Made by a program: the position numbers and the translations under genes
In this document: positions 16,615-25,718 of the stretch, piece after piece
How positions within the stretch are numbered: the stretch's first letter is position 1
Layout of the letters: each line of letters begins with the position of its first letter
From: Cellulophaga lytica DSM 7489
Lineage (GTDB): Bacteria; Bacteroidota; Bacteroidia; Flavobacteriales; Flavobacteriaceae
Direction: 5' to 3'
Length of the DNA stretch: 64,000 bases
NCBI RefSeq assembly: GCF_000190595.1
Contig: NC_015167.1
Span: 2,898,501 to 2,962,500, forward strand
Notes under the pieces: generated by a model
Database searches by the model: none
The model's input: only the letters and a program-made list of their open reading frames with translations
Told to the model about the DNA's origin: nothing

Positions 16615-19206
16615 ATGACTAAATTTTTACCATTAAGAACCTACTTTTTACTACTTATAGTTGTTTGTTGTGCTTTAAATACAACTGCACAGTCTGAACC
16701 TTTTGAGTGCGATTATAATGCATACTTATTTCAAACAAATGATATTTATGCGCTAGATTTAGCATCAGGAAGCTCTTATTTAGTAGCGGCAGATGTTGTG
16801 CCAGGAAATATAAATGCAGCAGCATACAACTCTGCAGATGGTTATATTTGGGGATATTTGTCTACACCGCAAATATCTATAGTACAAATAGGTAAAGATT
16901 TTACGCCTACAGTACATACCATTGCAGAATTACCAAATAATGGTAATAAGTATGTAGGAGATATTAATTTAGATGGTATTTATTACTTAAGAGCCGGTTC
17001 TTCTACTTATTATGCAATAGACTTAAATCCTGAATCTAACAATTATTTAGAGTACATAGGGTCTTATACATTAGATAAAAGCATTAGTATTCATGATTGG
17101 GCTTTTAATGCTGTAGATGGTAAATTATATGCAGTTAGTAAAGGTACAAATAGATTGTATAGAATTACAGCAGAAACAGGTGTTGTAGAAGATTTAGGTG
17201 AAGTGCCTGTATTAGCAGGTTTTAATTATACATATGGTGCTGTTTATTTTGATGTAGATGGTAACCTATATATTTCTGCAAACCAAACAGGTTCTGTTTA
17301 TAAAATTAACGCAGTTCATACAATTGTAGCCAATGTAATGGTGTCTAATATTTTTGCTTTTGGTCCAGCAAGTTCTTCTAATGATGGGGCGCGTTGCCCT
17401 ACAGCTCCTGTGCCACAAGAAGATTGTATTAATGGAATTGATGATGACGGAGACGGACTTGTAGATTGTGATGACCCTTCTTGTTCTGGTATTAGCTTAT
17501 GTCCGGTAATTACAACTACATCTGGTGGTAATGATGGAGGTTTAGAGAGTAATGATAGACTAGCAAACCTTATTACCAACAGAAATTACAATAGAGCTAA
17601 AAACAATTATATTTTTGATAAAACAACAGCAAAACAAATTACCAAAGACAAAGGTTATAAATTAAGCGGAAAATATACTAGTGATAATATACCATTGTCT
17701 GCTCTTGTACCATTAAATGTTTTAGGAGAAACTAGTACAATAGAATCTTCTCCGGCAGATTTATTAGAGCTAACTAATGCTAGTGATATTTTTTCTGTAG
17801 ATTATTTAAAAGGAGACCAAACTATTGGAGCTTTAATGGTTATTAAAACAGACAATACTGTTTATGAGCATAGTAAGTTTATTTGTGATCGTTTTTTAGG
17901 AGCAGAGTTACTTTCTGTATCAAACTTAAATATTAGAGATAATAACTTTATAAAATCTATAATTAAGCAGGCAGATGGCAGCAAGGAATTTGCTTTGTCT
18001 TTCTCTGCAAAAGTTAACTCAAATAATAGTTTTACAATAGAGTCTCATTGGAATATTGATGCCTATGAAAAAGAAAGTATGTTTTACAATTTTCAAATAT
18101 GGTCTAATTCTGTAGATGATTTGGTTGTTATGGCAGAAGAAATTTTATCTTTATTAGAAGCTAATGCAGCAATAGAAGGGTATAAAGGATCTGCGCCACC
18201 ACCAGTTTTTGTTAGATCTGCAAAATATACCAAAGGTACTGTAGAGATGACGGTTGTAAACACAAACGTATCTAAACAAATGACTTTAGAAGGTGGTTTA
18301 AAACGTACAGAAACTAGTGAAACAGACTTTGTAACACTACAAGCTTCATTAGATAGGTATATAGATACTGTTACTGTAGAAACTGGTTCTTTATTTGATT
18401 TAGGTTTTAGATTAAAAAATGAAAAAGGAGATACACCAGATGATTTATTTGTAGCAGATGCTCCTTGGGGTGTAGATAATTCTACTGCTTCTACAGAGGT
18501 TACAAAATATGAAATAGCACAGAATAGCGCACCTTATTTAGGAGACGGATTTAGAATAGAGCGTAATGTGCATTTAAAAGGAACAACACAAGAATATATA
18601 GGTACATACAGAGCATTTAATCCTAGGTTTTTGGCCGTAGACTTGTCAGAATACAAACAGCTATCGTTTACAGCTTCTGGTACAGGAACATTAGAGGTAA
18701 AACTATTAAAAGGTTCTGGAGAGCCATATATAACAACAGTAGAGTTAACAAGTGAATCTCAGCGCTATGTGTTAGAAGATGCCGATTTTAAAAATGAATT
18801 TGGAGGCAATACAGATTTTAATTCACTTAAAGTGCTGTTGTTTAACTTAAAGTCTGCTGACGGTAGCTTGCAAGAAAAAGAATTGCAATTGTCTGATATT
18901 GACTTTAACAATACAGAAGAAAGAAACGCTTACTTAGAAAAAAACAGAACTAAATCTATTTTACTGCCTAACCCTGTAGAGGAAGCTACTACTTTATATT
19001 TTTATGAAGAAATGGCAAGCACTTATACATTAGAATTTTATACTATTACCGGAACTTTAATGCCTGCTTATACTATTGTAGGTGATGCAAAACAAGGACA
19101 AAATAGTATAGATGTTAATGTGTCAAGTTTGGCATCTGGTGTATACTTATATAAGTTAATTAGTTCTAATAATGCTATTTGGAGCGGAAAATTGATAAAA
19201 AAATAA
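16615..19206 (+). CDS. Large secreted protein with T9SS C-terminal sorting domain
   Basis: An 863-residue exported protein. Residues 1-25 are a signal peptide ending in TAQS. Residues 30-260 contain repeated short beta motifs (NDIYALDLASG, NGNKYVGDINLDGIYYLRAG, NAVDGKLYAVSKGTNRLYRI, DVDGNLYISANQTG) that suggest a beta-propeller like DUF6923. At 273-290 there is NGIDDDGDGLVDCDDPSC, an Asp-rich calcium-binding type repeat common in Bacteroidota surface proteins. The middle (about 340-760) is unassigned. The last 85 residues (LLPNPVEEATTLYFY ... LASGVYLYKLIS ... GKLIKK) are a type A sorting domain recognised by the type IX secretion system, so the protein should reach the cell surface or medium. 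Function unknown. Confidence 0.88.
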   Translation: MTKFLPLRTYFLLLIVVCCALNTTAQSEPFECDYNAYLFQTNDIYALDLASGSSYLVAADVVPGNINAAAYNSADGYIWGYLSTPQISIVQIGKDFTPTVHTIAELPNNGNKYVGDINLDGIYYLRAGSSTYYAIDLNPESNNYLEYIGSYTLDKSISIHDWAFNAVDGKLYAVSKGTNRLYRITAETGVVEDLGEVPVLAGFNYTYGAVYFDVDGNLYISANQTGSVYKINAVHTIVANVMVSNIFAFGPASSSNDGARCPTAPVPQEDCINGIDDDGDGLVDCDDPSCSGISLCPVITTTSGGNDGGLESNDRLANLITNRNYNRAKNNYIFDKTTAKQITKDKGYKLSGKYTSDNIPLSALVPLNVLGETSTIESSPADLLELTNASDIFSVDYLKGDQTIGALMVIKTDNTVYEHSKFICDRFLGAELLSVSNLNIRDNNFIKSIIKQADGSKEFALSFSAKVNSNNSFTIESHWNIDAYEKESMFYNFQIWSNSVDDLVVMAEEILSLLEANAAIEGYKGSAPPPVFVRSAKYTKGTVEMTVVNTNVSKQMTLEGGLKRTETSETDFVTLQASLDRYIDTVTVETGSLFDLGFRLKNEKGDTPDDLFVADAPWGVDNSTASTEVTKYEIAQNSAPYLGDGFRIERNVHLKGTTQEYIGTYRAFNPRFLAVDLSEYKQLSFTASGTGTLEVKLLKGSGEPYITTVELTSESQRYVLEDADFKNEFGGNTDFNSLKVLLFNLKSADGSLQEKELQLSDIDFNNTEERNAYLEKNRTKSILLPNPVEEATTLYFYEEMASTYTLEFYTITGTLMPAYTIVGDAKQGQNSIDVNVSSLASGVYLYKLISSNNAIWSGKLIKK

Positions 19207-19233
19207 CACTACCATTTACACAAACCATTGCAA

Positions 19234-19266
19234 AAAAAAGCAGGATTTTTACAATCCTGCTTTTTT
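19234..19266. terminator. Terminator between T9SS protein and DinB-like gene
   Basis: Arms AAAAAAGCAGGATT and AATCCTGCTTTTTT pair perfectly over 14 bases with a 5-base loop; A and T runs on both sides allow use from either convergent gene. Confidence 0.85.
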
Positions 19267-19271
19267 GTTTT

Positions 19272-19922
19272 TTAGGCTTGTATTCTGCTTTTTATAAACT
19301 TAAACTGTCCGTTATGGTTAGACTCGTGTTCACAAACGTGAAACCATTTGCAGTAGTTGTTTGTTGGGCTCCAAGGAAAATTTTCATCAACTTTTAACAA
19401 CCACTTATCATCTCTGTTAGCAAACTCTTTTAATGTATTTTGTCTTACTTCATCTAATGCATCTAAATAATAACTCAGCTCGTTTCCTTTAATTTTTTTT
19501 CGTGCATTATCTCCTAAACCAGAAGCAATACTCCATCTTTTTTTATCTTCTTTAGGCCAGTCTCCCCAGGTTTTATCATTAAAGGTATGTATTTGATAAA
19601 AACGTTCTGTTGCTGCTAAGTGCATAAGCATTGCGCCAATAGAATTTGCATTTTCATCTACTAAGTAGTCTAAATCTGAAACACTCATATTGCGTACAGG
19701 TGCTAATATTACCATACGCATCCAAGTCATCATAGAAACTAAAGTCCCAATTTGTGGACTATACCCTTCTTTAGGACCAATTATATTAATATCTGACTCT
19801 TGCGTTACCATAGTTGTTGGTTTACCTAAAGGAAATGCTAATAAACTACTTGTGCCCATTGTTAATAAAGAAGCATTTTTAATAAAAGCTCTTCTGCTAC
19901 TGTTTTGCTCTTCGTTTTTCAT
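19272..19922 (-). CDS. Tat-exported DinB-superfamily protein
   Basis: A 216-residue protein from the chosen ATG (MKNEEQNSSRRAFIKNASLL); an upstream ATG at 19964 would add 14 residues but push the twin-arginine motif away from the start. SRRAFIK followed by a hydrophobic stretch is a Tat signal, implying export in folded form with cofactor. The mature part has the four-helix DinB/DUF664 pattern, with possible metal His in HLAATERFY and in HVCEHESNHNGQ near the C-terminus. DinB-like proteins are metal-dependent hydrolases or transferases; the substrate here is unknown. Confidence 0.75.
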   Translation of the reverse strand: MKNEEQNSSRRAFIKNASLLTMGTSSLLAFPLGKPTTMVTQESDINIIGPKEGYSPQIGTLVSMMTWMRMVILAPVRNMSVSDLDYLVDENANSIGAMLMHLAATERFYQIHTFNDKTWGDWPKEDKKRWSIASGLGDNARKKIKGNELSYYLDALDEVRQNTLKEFANRDDKWLLKVDENFPWSPTNNYCKWFHVCEHESNHNGQFKFIKSRIQA

Positions 19923-20025
19923 ATTTATAGATTGATGATTATTTAGGTAAGTTACAAAATTCATTTCAACATAAATATCATCCTTCTTTATCCGTATTAA
20001 ATGGTTATATACTTGTTATATTATT

Positions 20026-20033
20026 TATTTTTG
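20026..20033 (+). promoter_or_regulatory. -7 box for membrane-protein pair
   Basis: TATTTTTG, matching TAnnTTTG, 20 bases before the ATG at 20053. No matching TTG at the usual distance, so only half of the promoter is seen. Confidence 0.45.
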
Positions 20034-20052
20034 CAACTTGAAAATTAATAGT

Positions 20053-20610
20053 ATGATTAAGAAGCGTGTAAAACAGCTTACTTTTAGTTTAATTATCCTT
20101 TGTCATTTAGGTTTCTTGGCTGCAATTCTTTTTGAAAAGCAAAACAATTATTTAGTTTTTGGCTTTTTAATTTTAGCATTGGTTTTGTTGCTAGTAACTT
20201 ATAAAAAGACACCAGTAAGTGCAAAAAGTCACACTTTTGAGCATTTTTTAACTGTTGCCTTTGTTTTTTTGGGAGCAATAATAACTTATGTATTGCACAC
20301 AACCTTTAATTTCTCTACCGTTTTGGCAGCTTCAACAGTAGGTTTGCTTGTTAGTTTTGTTCCTAATTTAATTAAAAATAATACGGTAGTAAATACCATA
20401 CCAACCGCTGTTTATTGCGGAGCGTTTGTGGGTATGACAAATGTTAGTGTAGCGCCAGATTATGTTTTTATAGCATTAGCAAGTGTATTTACAGGTTTAC
20501 TTTTAGTAGGCTCTAAAGATAGTTTTCACGGAGTAGGAGGTAAGCTTGGTACATTGGCTTTTGGTGGTGTAGTATTGGCTTTTTTTATAACTTTTTTATT
20601 GTCAAAATGA
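20053..20610 (+). CDS. Hypothetical membrane protein, first of a related pair
   Basis: A 185-residue integral membrane protein with about five to six hydrophobic segments. I start it at the ATG (MIKKRVKQLTFSLIILC) and not at the TTG 15 bases upstream, because the latter lies too close to the -7 box. Its C-terminal 130 residues follow the same order as the next gene product: ASTVGLLVSFVPNL, IPTAVYCGAFVGMTN, a hydrophobic turn, then GVGGKLGTLAFGGVV. The downstream gene overlaps it by 4 bases (ATGA), so the two are translationally coupled and may form one complex. No family recognised. Confidence 0.75.
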   Translation: MIKKRVKQLTFSLIILCHLGFLAAILFEKQNNYLVFGFLILALVLLLVTYKKTPVSAKSHTFEHFLTVAFVFLGAIITYVLHTTFNFSTVLAASTVGLLVSFVPNLIKNNTVVNTIPTAVYCGAFVGMTNVSVAPDYVFIALASVFTGLLLVGSKDSFHGVGGKLGTLAFGGVVLAFFITFLLSK

Positions 20611-21059
20611 AAATAGCACACTTTATAGTAATATTTGCAGGTAGTTTATCTGCTATACTAACTTATTTACTTCAATTTAAATACAAGCAAAGTGCTGTTA
20701 GAGCATCTGCATTGGTAGGTGTTTTTTCTGCTTTATTTGTTTTGTTGTTTCCAAATGTATTAACAAGTTATTTATCACAGAATTTACCATTGGTATGTTT
20801 TGGAGCTTCTTTTATAGGTATGGTATCTTCTAACCTTGTAAAGAGCTATTGGACAATAGGCGTATCTGGAACAATTTTCACAATACTTTTTTTAAATACG
20901 AGTAAATTGTTTACAGGCTTTGGAGGCGGATTAGGCTCTGCCGCTTGTATAGCTCTTTTGGTAACCTTGGCAATACCAATTGTAGTAAATAAAGGGAATG
21001 TAACAAACGGTTTTTTACAGCTAAAAAGACTAATAAATAAACGAAGCTTAAAAAAGTAA
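20607..21059 (+). CDS. Hypothetical membrane protein, second of a related pair
   Basis: A 150-residue membrane protein with about five hydrophobic segments. It shares its layout with the preceding protein: RASALVGVFSALFVLLFPNVL, NLPLVCFGASFIGMVS, and FTGFGGGLGSAACIALL match the corresponding blocks there, so the pair looks like an old tandem duplication. The C-terminus is basic (LKRLINKRSLKK), likely cytoplasmic. The ATG overlaps the upstream stop (ATGA at 20607-20610). Function unknown; a small transporter or channel of two unlike subunits is one idea, not shown by the sequence. Confidence 0.75.
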   Translation: MKIAHFIVIFAGSLSAILTYLLQFKYKQSAVRASALVGVFSALFVLLFPNVLTSYLSQNLPLVCFGASFIGMVSSNLVKSYWTIGVSGTIFTILFLNTSKLFTGFGGGLGSAACIALLVTLAIPIVVNKGNVTNGFLQLKRLINKRSLKK

Positions 21060-21064
21060 GATTG

Positions 21065-21547
21065 TTATTTTAAAGCAATACTTTTAAGTTCTAATTTAAA
21101 ATCTTCAGCTTTTTTATTGCCTATTAAAAAGGCAATCTCATTAATGTTATCACCATTAAAATTAGGAATATCAACCTTATTTCCTCTAAACATTGCATAC
21201 ATATTACTTAGTTTAATTTCTATGGTTTGCCAATCTCCATTTGTTGTAAAAGGAGCAATAAACCAATGTTTTGTTGCTGTGTTTTCTTTTATTCTAATTT
21301 GATATGCTTTACCATCGCCTTTTAATGTAATACATATAGTAGTAAAATCTTTGCAATATGCAGTAGTGTGATGTTTAACCATTGCAAAACCACCATTATT
21401 TTTTAGCGATACGTAACCACTAAAAAGACCGATGTTATCTGTTGTAATTTCAAAATTACTTTTAGATACACCACCCATGACAGCATCTGTAATGGTATGC
21501 CATTCTTTTGAGTCTGTTGAAGAAGTGAAGTCGGTAATAGTTTTCAT
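21065..21547 (-). CDS. CIA30-domain protein
   Basis: A 160-residue protein starting at MKTITDFTSSTDSKEW; the longer frame to 21613 would run back into the purL terminator. The sequence fits the CIA30 (complex I intermediate-associated protein 30) beta-sandwich domain: WHTITDAVMGGVSKSNFEI, GYVSLKNNGGFAMVK, ITLKGDGKAYQIRI and a W-x-x-I-E-I segment. In bacteria such proteins are mostly uncharacterised and can resemble carbohydrate-binding modules. No signal peptide. It converges on the membrane-protein pair, 5 bases away. Confidence 0.78.
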   Translation of the reverse strand: MKTITDFTSSTDSKEWHTITDAVMGGVSKSNFEITTDNIGLFSGYVSLKNNGGFAMVKHHTTAYCKDFTTICITLKGDGKAYQIRIKENTATKHWFIAPFTTNGDWQTIEIKLSNMYAMFRGNKVDIPNFNGDNINEIAFLIGNKKAEDFKLELKSIALK

Positions 21548-21598
21548 ATGGATTAATGAGTTTTGCAGTGTGAAGATAAGTTGTTTTATCAAGCATAA

Positions 21599-21630
21599 AA
21601 AATCCCGTTTCAACTAAGAAACGGGATTTT
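21599..21630 (-). terminator. purL terminator
   Basis: Arms AAAATCCCGTTTC and GAAACGGGATTTT pair over 13 bases with a 6-base loop, 24 bases past the purL stop. Confidence 0.88.
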
Positions 21631-21653
21631 ACTTTATGATTTAAAAAGAAATA

Positions 21654-24600
21654 TTATCCTTTTTGTTTTAAGATCCACTCTCTGGCATTTGTAAATGCTT
21701 CTAACCAAGGCGTAACATCATCCTTACGGTCTGTTGGGTAATTTGCCCAGTTCCATTGGAAGGTAGAACGCTCTATGTGTGGCATTGTTACTAGGTGTCT
21801 TCCTGTTTTGTCACACAACATAGCAGTATTAAAATCACTACCGTTTGGATTTGCAGGGTAACCTTCATAACCATAGGTAGAAACAATATTGTAGTCTTCT
21901 TTATTTTGTGGTAAGCTAAATTTACCTTCGCCATGACTAATCCAAACGCCCAATGTAGTACCCGCTAAAGTAGAAAGCATTACAGAATTGTTTTCTTCAA
22001 TTTTAACAGAGGTAAAGTTGCTCTCGTGTTTATGAGAATCGTTATATGTCATTTTTCCGTGTTGCTCGTGCTCAGGGTTAATAAGTTCTAACTCCATAAA
22101 TAACTGGCAACCGTTACAAATACCAACAGATAAAGTGTCTTCTCTTTTAAAGAAGTCGTTTATTACTTTATTGGCTTTTTCATTGTATTTGATTGCGCCA
22201 GCCCAACCTTTTGCACTACCAAGTACATCTGAGTTAGAGAAACCACCAACGGCTCCTAAAAACTGAATATCTTCTAAGGTTTCACGTCCCGATATTAAAT
22301 CGGTCATATGCACATCTTTTACATCAAAACCGGCTAAATAAATTGCATTTGCCATTTCACGCTCAGAGTTGCTTCCTTTTTCGCGTAAAATAGCTGCTTT
22401 TGGTCTTTCTCCGTTTATTACAGGTAATTTACCTGTAAAATTAGCAGGGAAAGTATATTGTAAAGGCTGGTTTTTATAATTATCAAACCTGTCTTTTGCT
22501 AAATTATTAGCCGTTTGTTTATTGTCTAATAAGTATGACGTTTTGCTCCACGTATCTCTTAACGATGTTACGTTTAAGCCCATTTCCATACCATTATTTT
22601 TTATGGTTAACGTAGCTTCTTCAACCACAGTACCAATTTTAATAGCAGTTACACCAGCATTAGCAAATAACGTTTCTACACTTGCATCTGCCTGAAAAAC
22701 AACACCAGCATTTTCAGCAAATAATAATTTAATAGTGTCTTGTTCACCTAAAGCAGATAAGTCTAAGTTGGCACCCAAATTAACATCAGCAAAACACATT
22801 TCTAGTAGAGTTGTAATTAAACCGCCAGAGGCAACATCATGTCCTGCGTTAATTTTATCAGCTTTAATAGCGTCTTGTAGTGTGTTAAATACTGTTTTTA
22901 CATAAGCAGCATCGGTAATATTTGGAGTGCTATTTCCTATTTTATTTTGTGTTTGCGCAAAAGAAGAACCACCTAGTTTAAAGCTGTCTTTAGATAAATT
23001 TATATAGTAAATAGCATTACTATTTTTCTGTAAAACAGGTTCTACTACTTGGTTTATATTATTACAATTTGCAGCAGCAGAAATAATTACTGTACCAGGA
23101 GATATAACTTCTTCATCTTTATATTTTTGCTTCATAGAAAGCGAATCTTTACCTGTTGGTACGTTAATACCTAGGGCAATACTAAAATTAGATACAGCTT
23201 CTACAGCTTCATACAAACGGGCATCTTCACCTTCGTTTTTACAAGGCCACATCCAGTTGGCAGATAAAGAAACGGATTTTAAGCCATCTTTTAAAGGAGC
23301 CCAAACAATATTAGTTAATGCTTCTGTAATACTATTTTTACTACCTGCAGCAGGGTTTATTAAACCAGAAATAGGAGAGTGCCCTATAGAGGTTGCTATA
23401 CCTTCTTTACCTTTAAAATCTAATGCCATTACACCACAGTTGTTTAGTGGCAATTGTAGTGGGCCTGCACATTGTTGTTTGGCAACACGGCCACCAACAC
23501 AACGGTCTACTTTATTTGTTAACCAATCTTTAGAACCAACAGCCTCTAACTGTAAAACTTGCTCTAAATAATCATGAAAAAACTCTAATGAGTAATTAGG
23601 ATCTTGGTAGTTGCGAGTTACAGTAGTATCTGTCATTATAGTTTTAGGAGAACTACCAAACATATCTTCCAAAGCCAAGTCCATAGGTTTTTCTCCTGTG
23701 GTTTTAGACTCAAAAGTAAATCTATGGTTGTTTGTAACTTCACCAACCTCGTACATAGGAGAACGTTCACGTTCTGCAATACGTTCTAGCAAGCCCATAT
23801 CATCTTTACCAATAACAAGTCCCATACGTTCTTGTGACTCATTACCTATAATTTCTTTAGCAGAAAGTGTTGGGTCGCCAACAGGTAATTTATCTAAATC
23901 TATATGTCCGCCTGTATCTTCAACAAGTTCAGACAAGCAGTTTAAGTGTCCGCCAGCACCATGGTCATGTATAGAAACTATTGGGTTTTCATTACTTTCT
24001 ACCAAACCACGTATGGCATTTGCTGCTCTTTTTTGCATTTCTGGGTTAGAACGTTGCACTGCATTTAGTTCAATACCAGAAGCAAATTCTCCTGTGTCTG
24101 CACTAGATACAGCAGCGCCACCCATACCAATACGGTAATTGTCTCCACCAAGAATTACTATTTTGTTACCATCTTTAGGTTCATCTTTTAAAGCTTGGGT
24201 ATGTTTACCATAACCAATACCACCAGCTTGCATAATAACTTTATCAAACCCAAGTTTACGAGCATCTTCTTGATGCTCAAAAGTTAAAACAGAACCAGTA
24301 ATTAATGGTTGCCCAAATTTGTTTCCAAAATCTGATGCTCCGTTAGATGCTTTTATTAAAATATCCATTGGTGTTTGGTACAACCAAGGACGTTCTTCCA
24401 TTGCTTTTTCCCAAGGCCTGTTTTCTTCTAGCCTAGAGTAAGATGTCATATAAACCGCGGTCCCAGCTAAAGGTAAAGAACCTTTTCCGCCAGCTAACCT
24501 GTCTCTAATTTCACCTCCAGAACCAGTAGCAGCACCATTAAAAGGCTCTACGGTAGTAGGGAAATTGTGAGTTTCTGCTTTTAATGATATAACAGAATTA

Positions 24601-25313
24601 AATTCTTCTTCAGTATAAAAATCTGGTTTATCTGCTGTTTTAGGAGCAAATTGTGTTACCGTTGGGCCTTTAATAAAAGCAACATTATCTTTATAAGCAG
24701 ATACAATTGTACCTGGGTTTTCTTGAGATGTTTTCTTTATTAACTTAAATAGAGAAGAAGGTTTTTCTTGTCCGTCTATTACAAATGTGCCGTTAAAAAT
24801 TTTATGTCTACAGTGTTCAGAGTTTACTTGACTAAAACCAAAAACTTCAGAATCTGTTAATTTTCTTCCAATTTTAGTAGCTACGCTTTCTAAATATTCA
24901 ATTTCTTCGTTGCTTAATGCTAAGCCTTCTTGTTGGTTATAGGCTGCAATATCATCAATAGGTAAAACTTCTTCTGGTGTAATAGCTATTGTAAAAATAT
25001 CTTGAGTTAAAGCAGTATATTTTTGAGATATCATTGGATCAAAATCTTTTGCCTCTGCTGTAGATGCAAAAAATTCTTCAATTCTTATAATGCCCTTTAT
25101 ACCCATATTCTGGGTAATTTCAGTAGCGTTGGTACTCCAAGGAGTAATCATTGCTGCTCTTGGGCCAACAAAAAAGGCGTCAAGAGACGCCGCATTTATT
25201 TTAGGATTGTTGCCAAAAAGCCATATTAATTTAGAAATATCTTCTTGTGTAAGATTATTTTTGGTTTCTACAGCAAAAACTTTGCTGGTTTGGTCTCCGA
25301 AAAAGTGAATCAT
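21654..25313 (-). CDS. purL: Phosphoribosylformylglycinamidine synthase, single-chain
   Basis: Fourth step of purine synthesis: FGAR + Gln + ATP to FGAM. Starting at MIHFFGDQTSKVF (ATG) it has 1219 residues, the size of the large gamma-proteobacterial/eukaryotic form; the frame reaches a TTG 36 bases upstream that lies inside the promoter. Order of parts: PurS-like N-terminus, linker with FSQVNSEHCRHKIF (His), synthetase halves with ETHNFPTTVEPFNGAATGSGGEIRD and VSIHDHGAGG, and a C-terminal glutaminase with GICNGCQLFMEL (nucleophile Cys) and the His/Glu pair (PHIERSTFQW region). Its promoter overlaps a 27-bp inverted repeat. Confidence 0.97.
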   Translation of the reverse strand: MIHFFGDQTSKVFAVETKNNLTQEDISKLIWLFGNNPKINAASLDAFFVGPRAAMITPWSTNATEITQNMGIKGIIRIEEFFASTAEAKDFDPMISQKYTALTQDIFTIAITPEEVLPIDDIAAYNQQEGLALSNEEIEYLESVATKIGRKLTDSEVFGFSQVNSEHCRHKIFNGTFVIDGQEKPSSLFKLIKKTSQENPGTIVSAYKDNVAFIKGPTVTQFAPKTADKPDFYTEEEFNSVISLKAETHNFPTTVEPFNGAATGSGGEIRDRLAGGKGSLPLAGTAVYMTSYSRLEENRPWEKAMEERPWLYQTPMDILIKASNGASDFGNKFGQPLITGSVLTFEHQEDARKLGFDKVIMQAGGIGYGKHTQALKDEPKDGNKIVILGGDNYRIGMGGAAVSSADTGEFASGIELNAVQRSNPEMQKRAANAIRGLVESNENPIVSIHDHGAGGHLNCLSELVEDTGGHIDLDKLPVGDPTLSAKEIIGNESQERMGLVIGKDDMGLLERIAERERSPMYEVGEVTNNHRFTFESKTTGEKPMDLALEDMFGSSPKTIMTDTTVTRNYQDPNYSLEFFHDYLEQVLQLEAVGSKDWLTNKVDRCVGGRVAKQQCAGPLQLPLNNCGVMALDFKGKEGIATSIGHSPISGLINPAAGSKNSITEALTNIVWAPLKDGLKSVSLSANWMWPCKNEGEDARLYEAVEAVSNFSIALGINVPTGKDSLSMKQKYKDEEVISPGTVIISAAANCNNINQVVEPVLQKNSNAIYYINLSKDSFKLGGSSFAQTQNKIGNSTPNITDAAYVKTVFNTLQDAIKADKINAGHDVASGGLITTLLEMCFADVNLGANLDLSALGEQDTIKLLFAENAGVVFQADASVETLFANAGVTAIKIGTVVEEATLTIKNNGMEMGLNVTSLRDTWSKTSYLLDNKQTANNLAKDRFDNYKNQPLQYTFPANFTGKLPVINGERPKAAILREKGSNSEREMANAIYLAGFDVKDVHMTDLISGRETLEDIQFLGAVGGFSNSDVLGSAKGWAGAIKYNEKANKVINDFFKREDTLSVGICNGCQLFMELELINPEHEQHGKMTYNDSHKHESNFTSVKIEENNSVMLSTLAGTTLGVWISHGEGKFSLPQNKEDYNIVSTYGYEGYPANPNGSDFNTAMLCDKTGRHLVTMPHIERSTFQWNWANYPTDRKDDVTPWLEAFTNAREWILKQKG

Positions 25314-25346
25314 TGTAGCTCTTGTGTTGTTTTGTTTAACAAGCCA

Positions 25347-25354
25347 CAAATTTA
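25347..25354 (-). promoter_or_regulatory. purL -7 box
   Basis: TAAATTTG on the minus strand, a full TAnnTTTG match, 34 bases before the purL ATG. A TTG (CAA at 25378-25380 on the plus strand) lies 23 bases upstream. Confidence 0.6.
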
Positions 25355-25374
25355 CACTTTTTAAGTGTAAATTT
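25348..25374. promoter_or_regulatory. Inverted repeat on purL promoter, candidate operator
   Basis: AAATTTACACTT and AAGTGTAAATTT, perfect 12-bp arms separated by TTT, overlap the purL -7 box and the spacer upstream of it. The position suits a repressor site. It could also form a hairpin, but it lies mostly upstream of the expected transcription start. Confidence 0.6.
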
Positions 25375-25488
25375 TCACAAGAATAGTTAACAGTTTTTAG
25401 TGGTGATTGTTAATTTCTTCTATCTCTAGTTTGCGTTTTATTCTTTAATAAAGAAATGACTAGTTTGTGTTTAAAAGAATCTAAAATG

Positions 25489-25654
25489 AAAAAGAGTCTT
25501 GTCGGCAAAAACAAGACTCTTTTTACGAGAACACTATATGAAAATGAAAAATTTATTCTGACTAATTATACTGCTAATGTATTACCAATATCTAGTTTTA
25601 TAAATTATATGTTGTAAACTATTGTATAGTTGTTGTTTGTTAAGCAATTTATGT
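25489..25654. repeat. 166-bp duplicated hairpin element, copy 1
   Basis: Begins with a perfect 13-bp hairpin (AAAAAGAGTCTTG / CAAGACTCTTTTT) around a 10-base loop, followed by about 128 bases that are also kept in copy 2. The two copies differ at only three positions: 25503, 25620 and 25649. The hairpin has A and T runs on both sides and could terminate transcription in either direction. On the minus strand the hairpin is at the 3' end, as expected for a small RNA gene ending in a terminator. No known RNA family recognised. Confidence 0.75.
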
Positions 25655-25718
25655 TGTGATGTTTTTTTATTGGTATTTGGATCTTAGTAAAGCGCTGTTT
25701 TTTAATTGTTTATAAATA

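Noticed and set aside
19922-19964. Longer start for the Tat-exported DinB-like protein
   Set aside because: It would place 23 residues before the twin Arg; the inner ATG gives a normal Tat signal.
20038-20052. TTG start five codons upstream of the first membrane protein
   Set aside because: It lies 5 bases after a TATTTTTG box, so it would be at or before the transcription start; the ATG at 20053 is better.
23257-24138. Long plus-strand ORFs inside purL
   Set aside because: Antisense frames of a highly conserved gene, low-complexity translations with no domain features.
25486-25617. A 43-codon ORF starting at ATG within repeat copy 1
   Set aside because: It runs through the hairpin, and copy 2 has ATA in place of the ATG. 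The one change inside the frame is synonymous, but a single change proves nothing. Coding is not supported.
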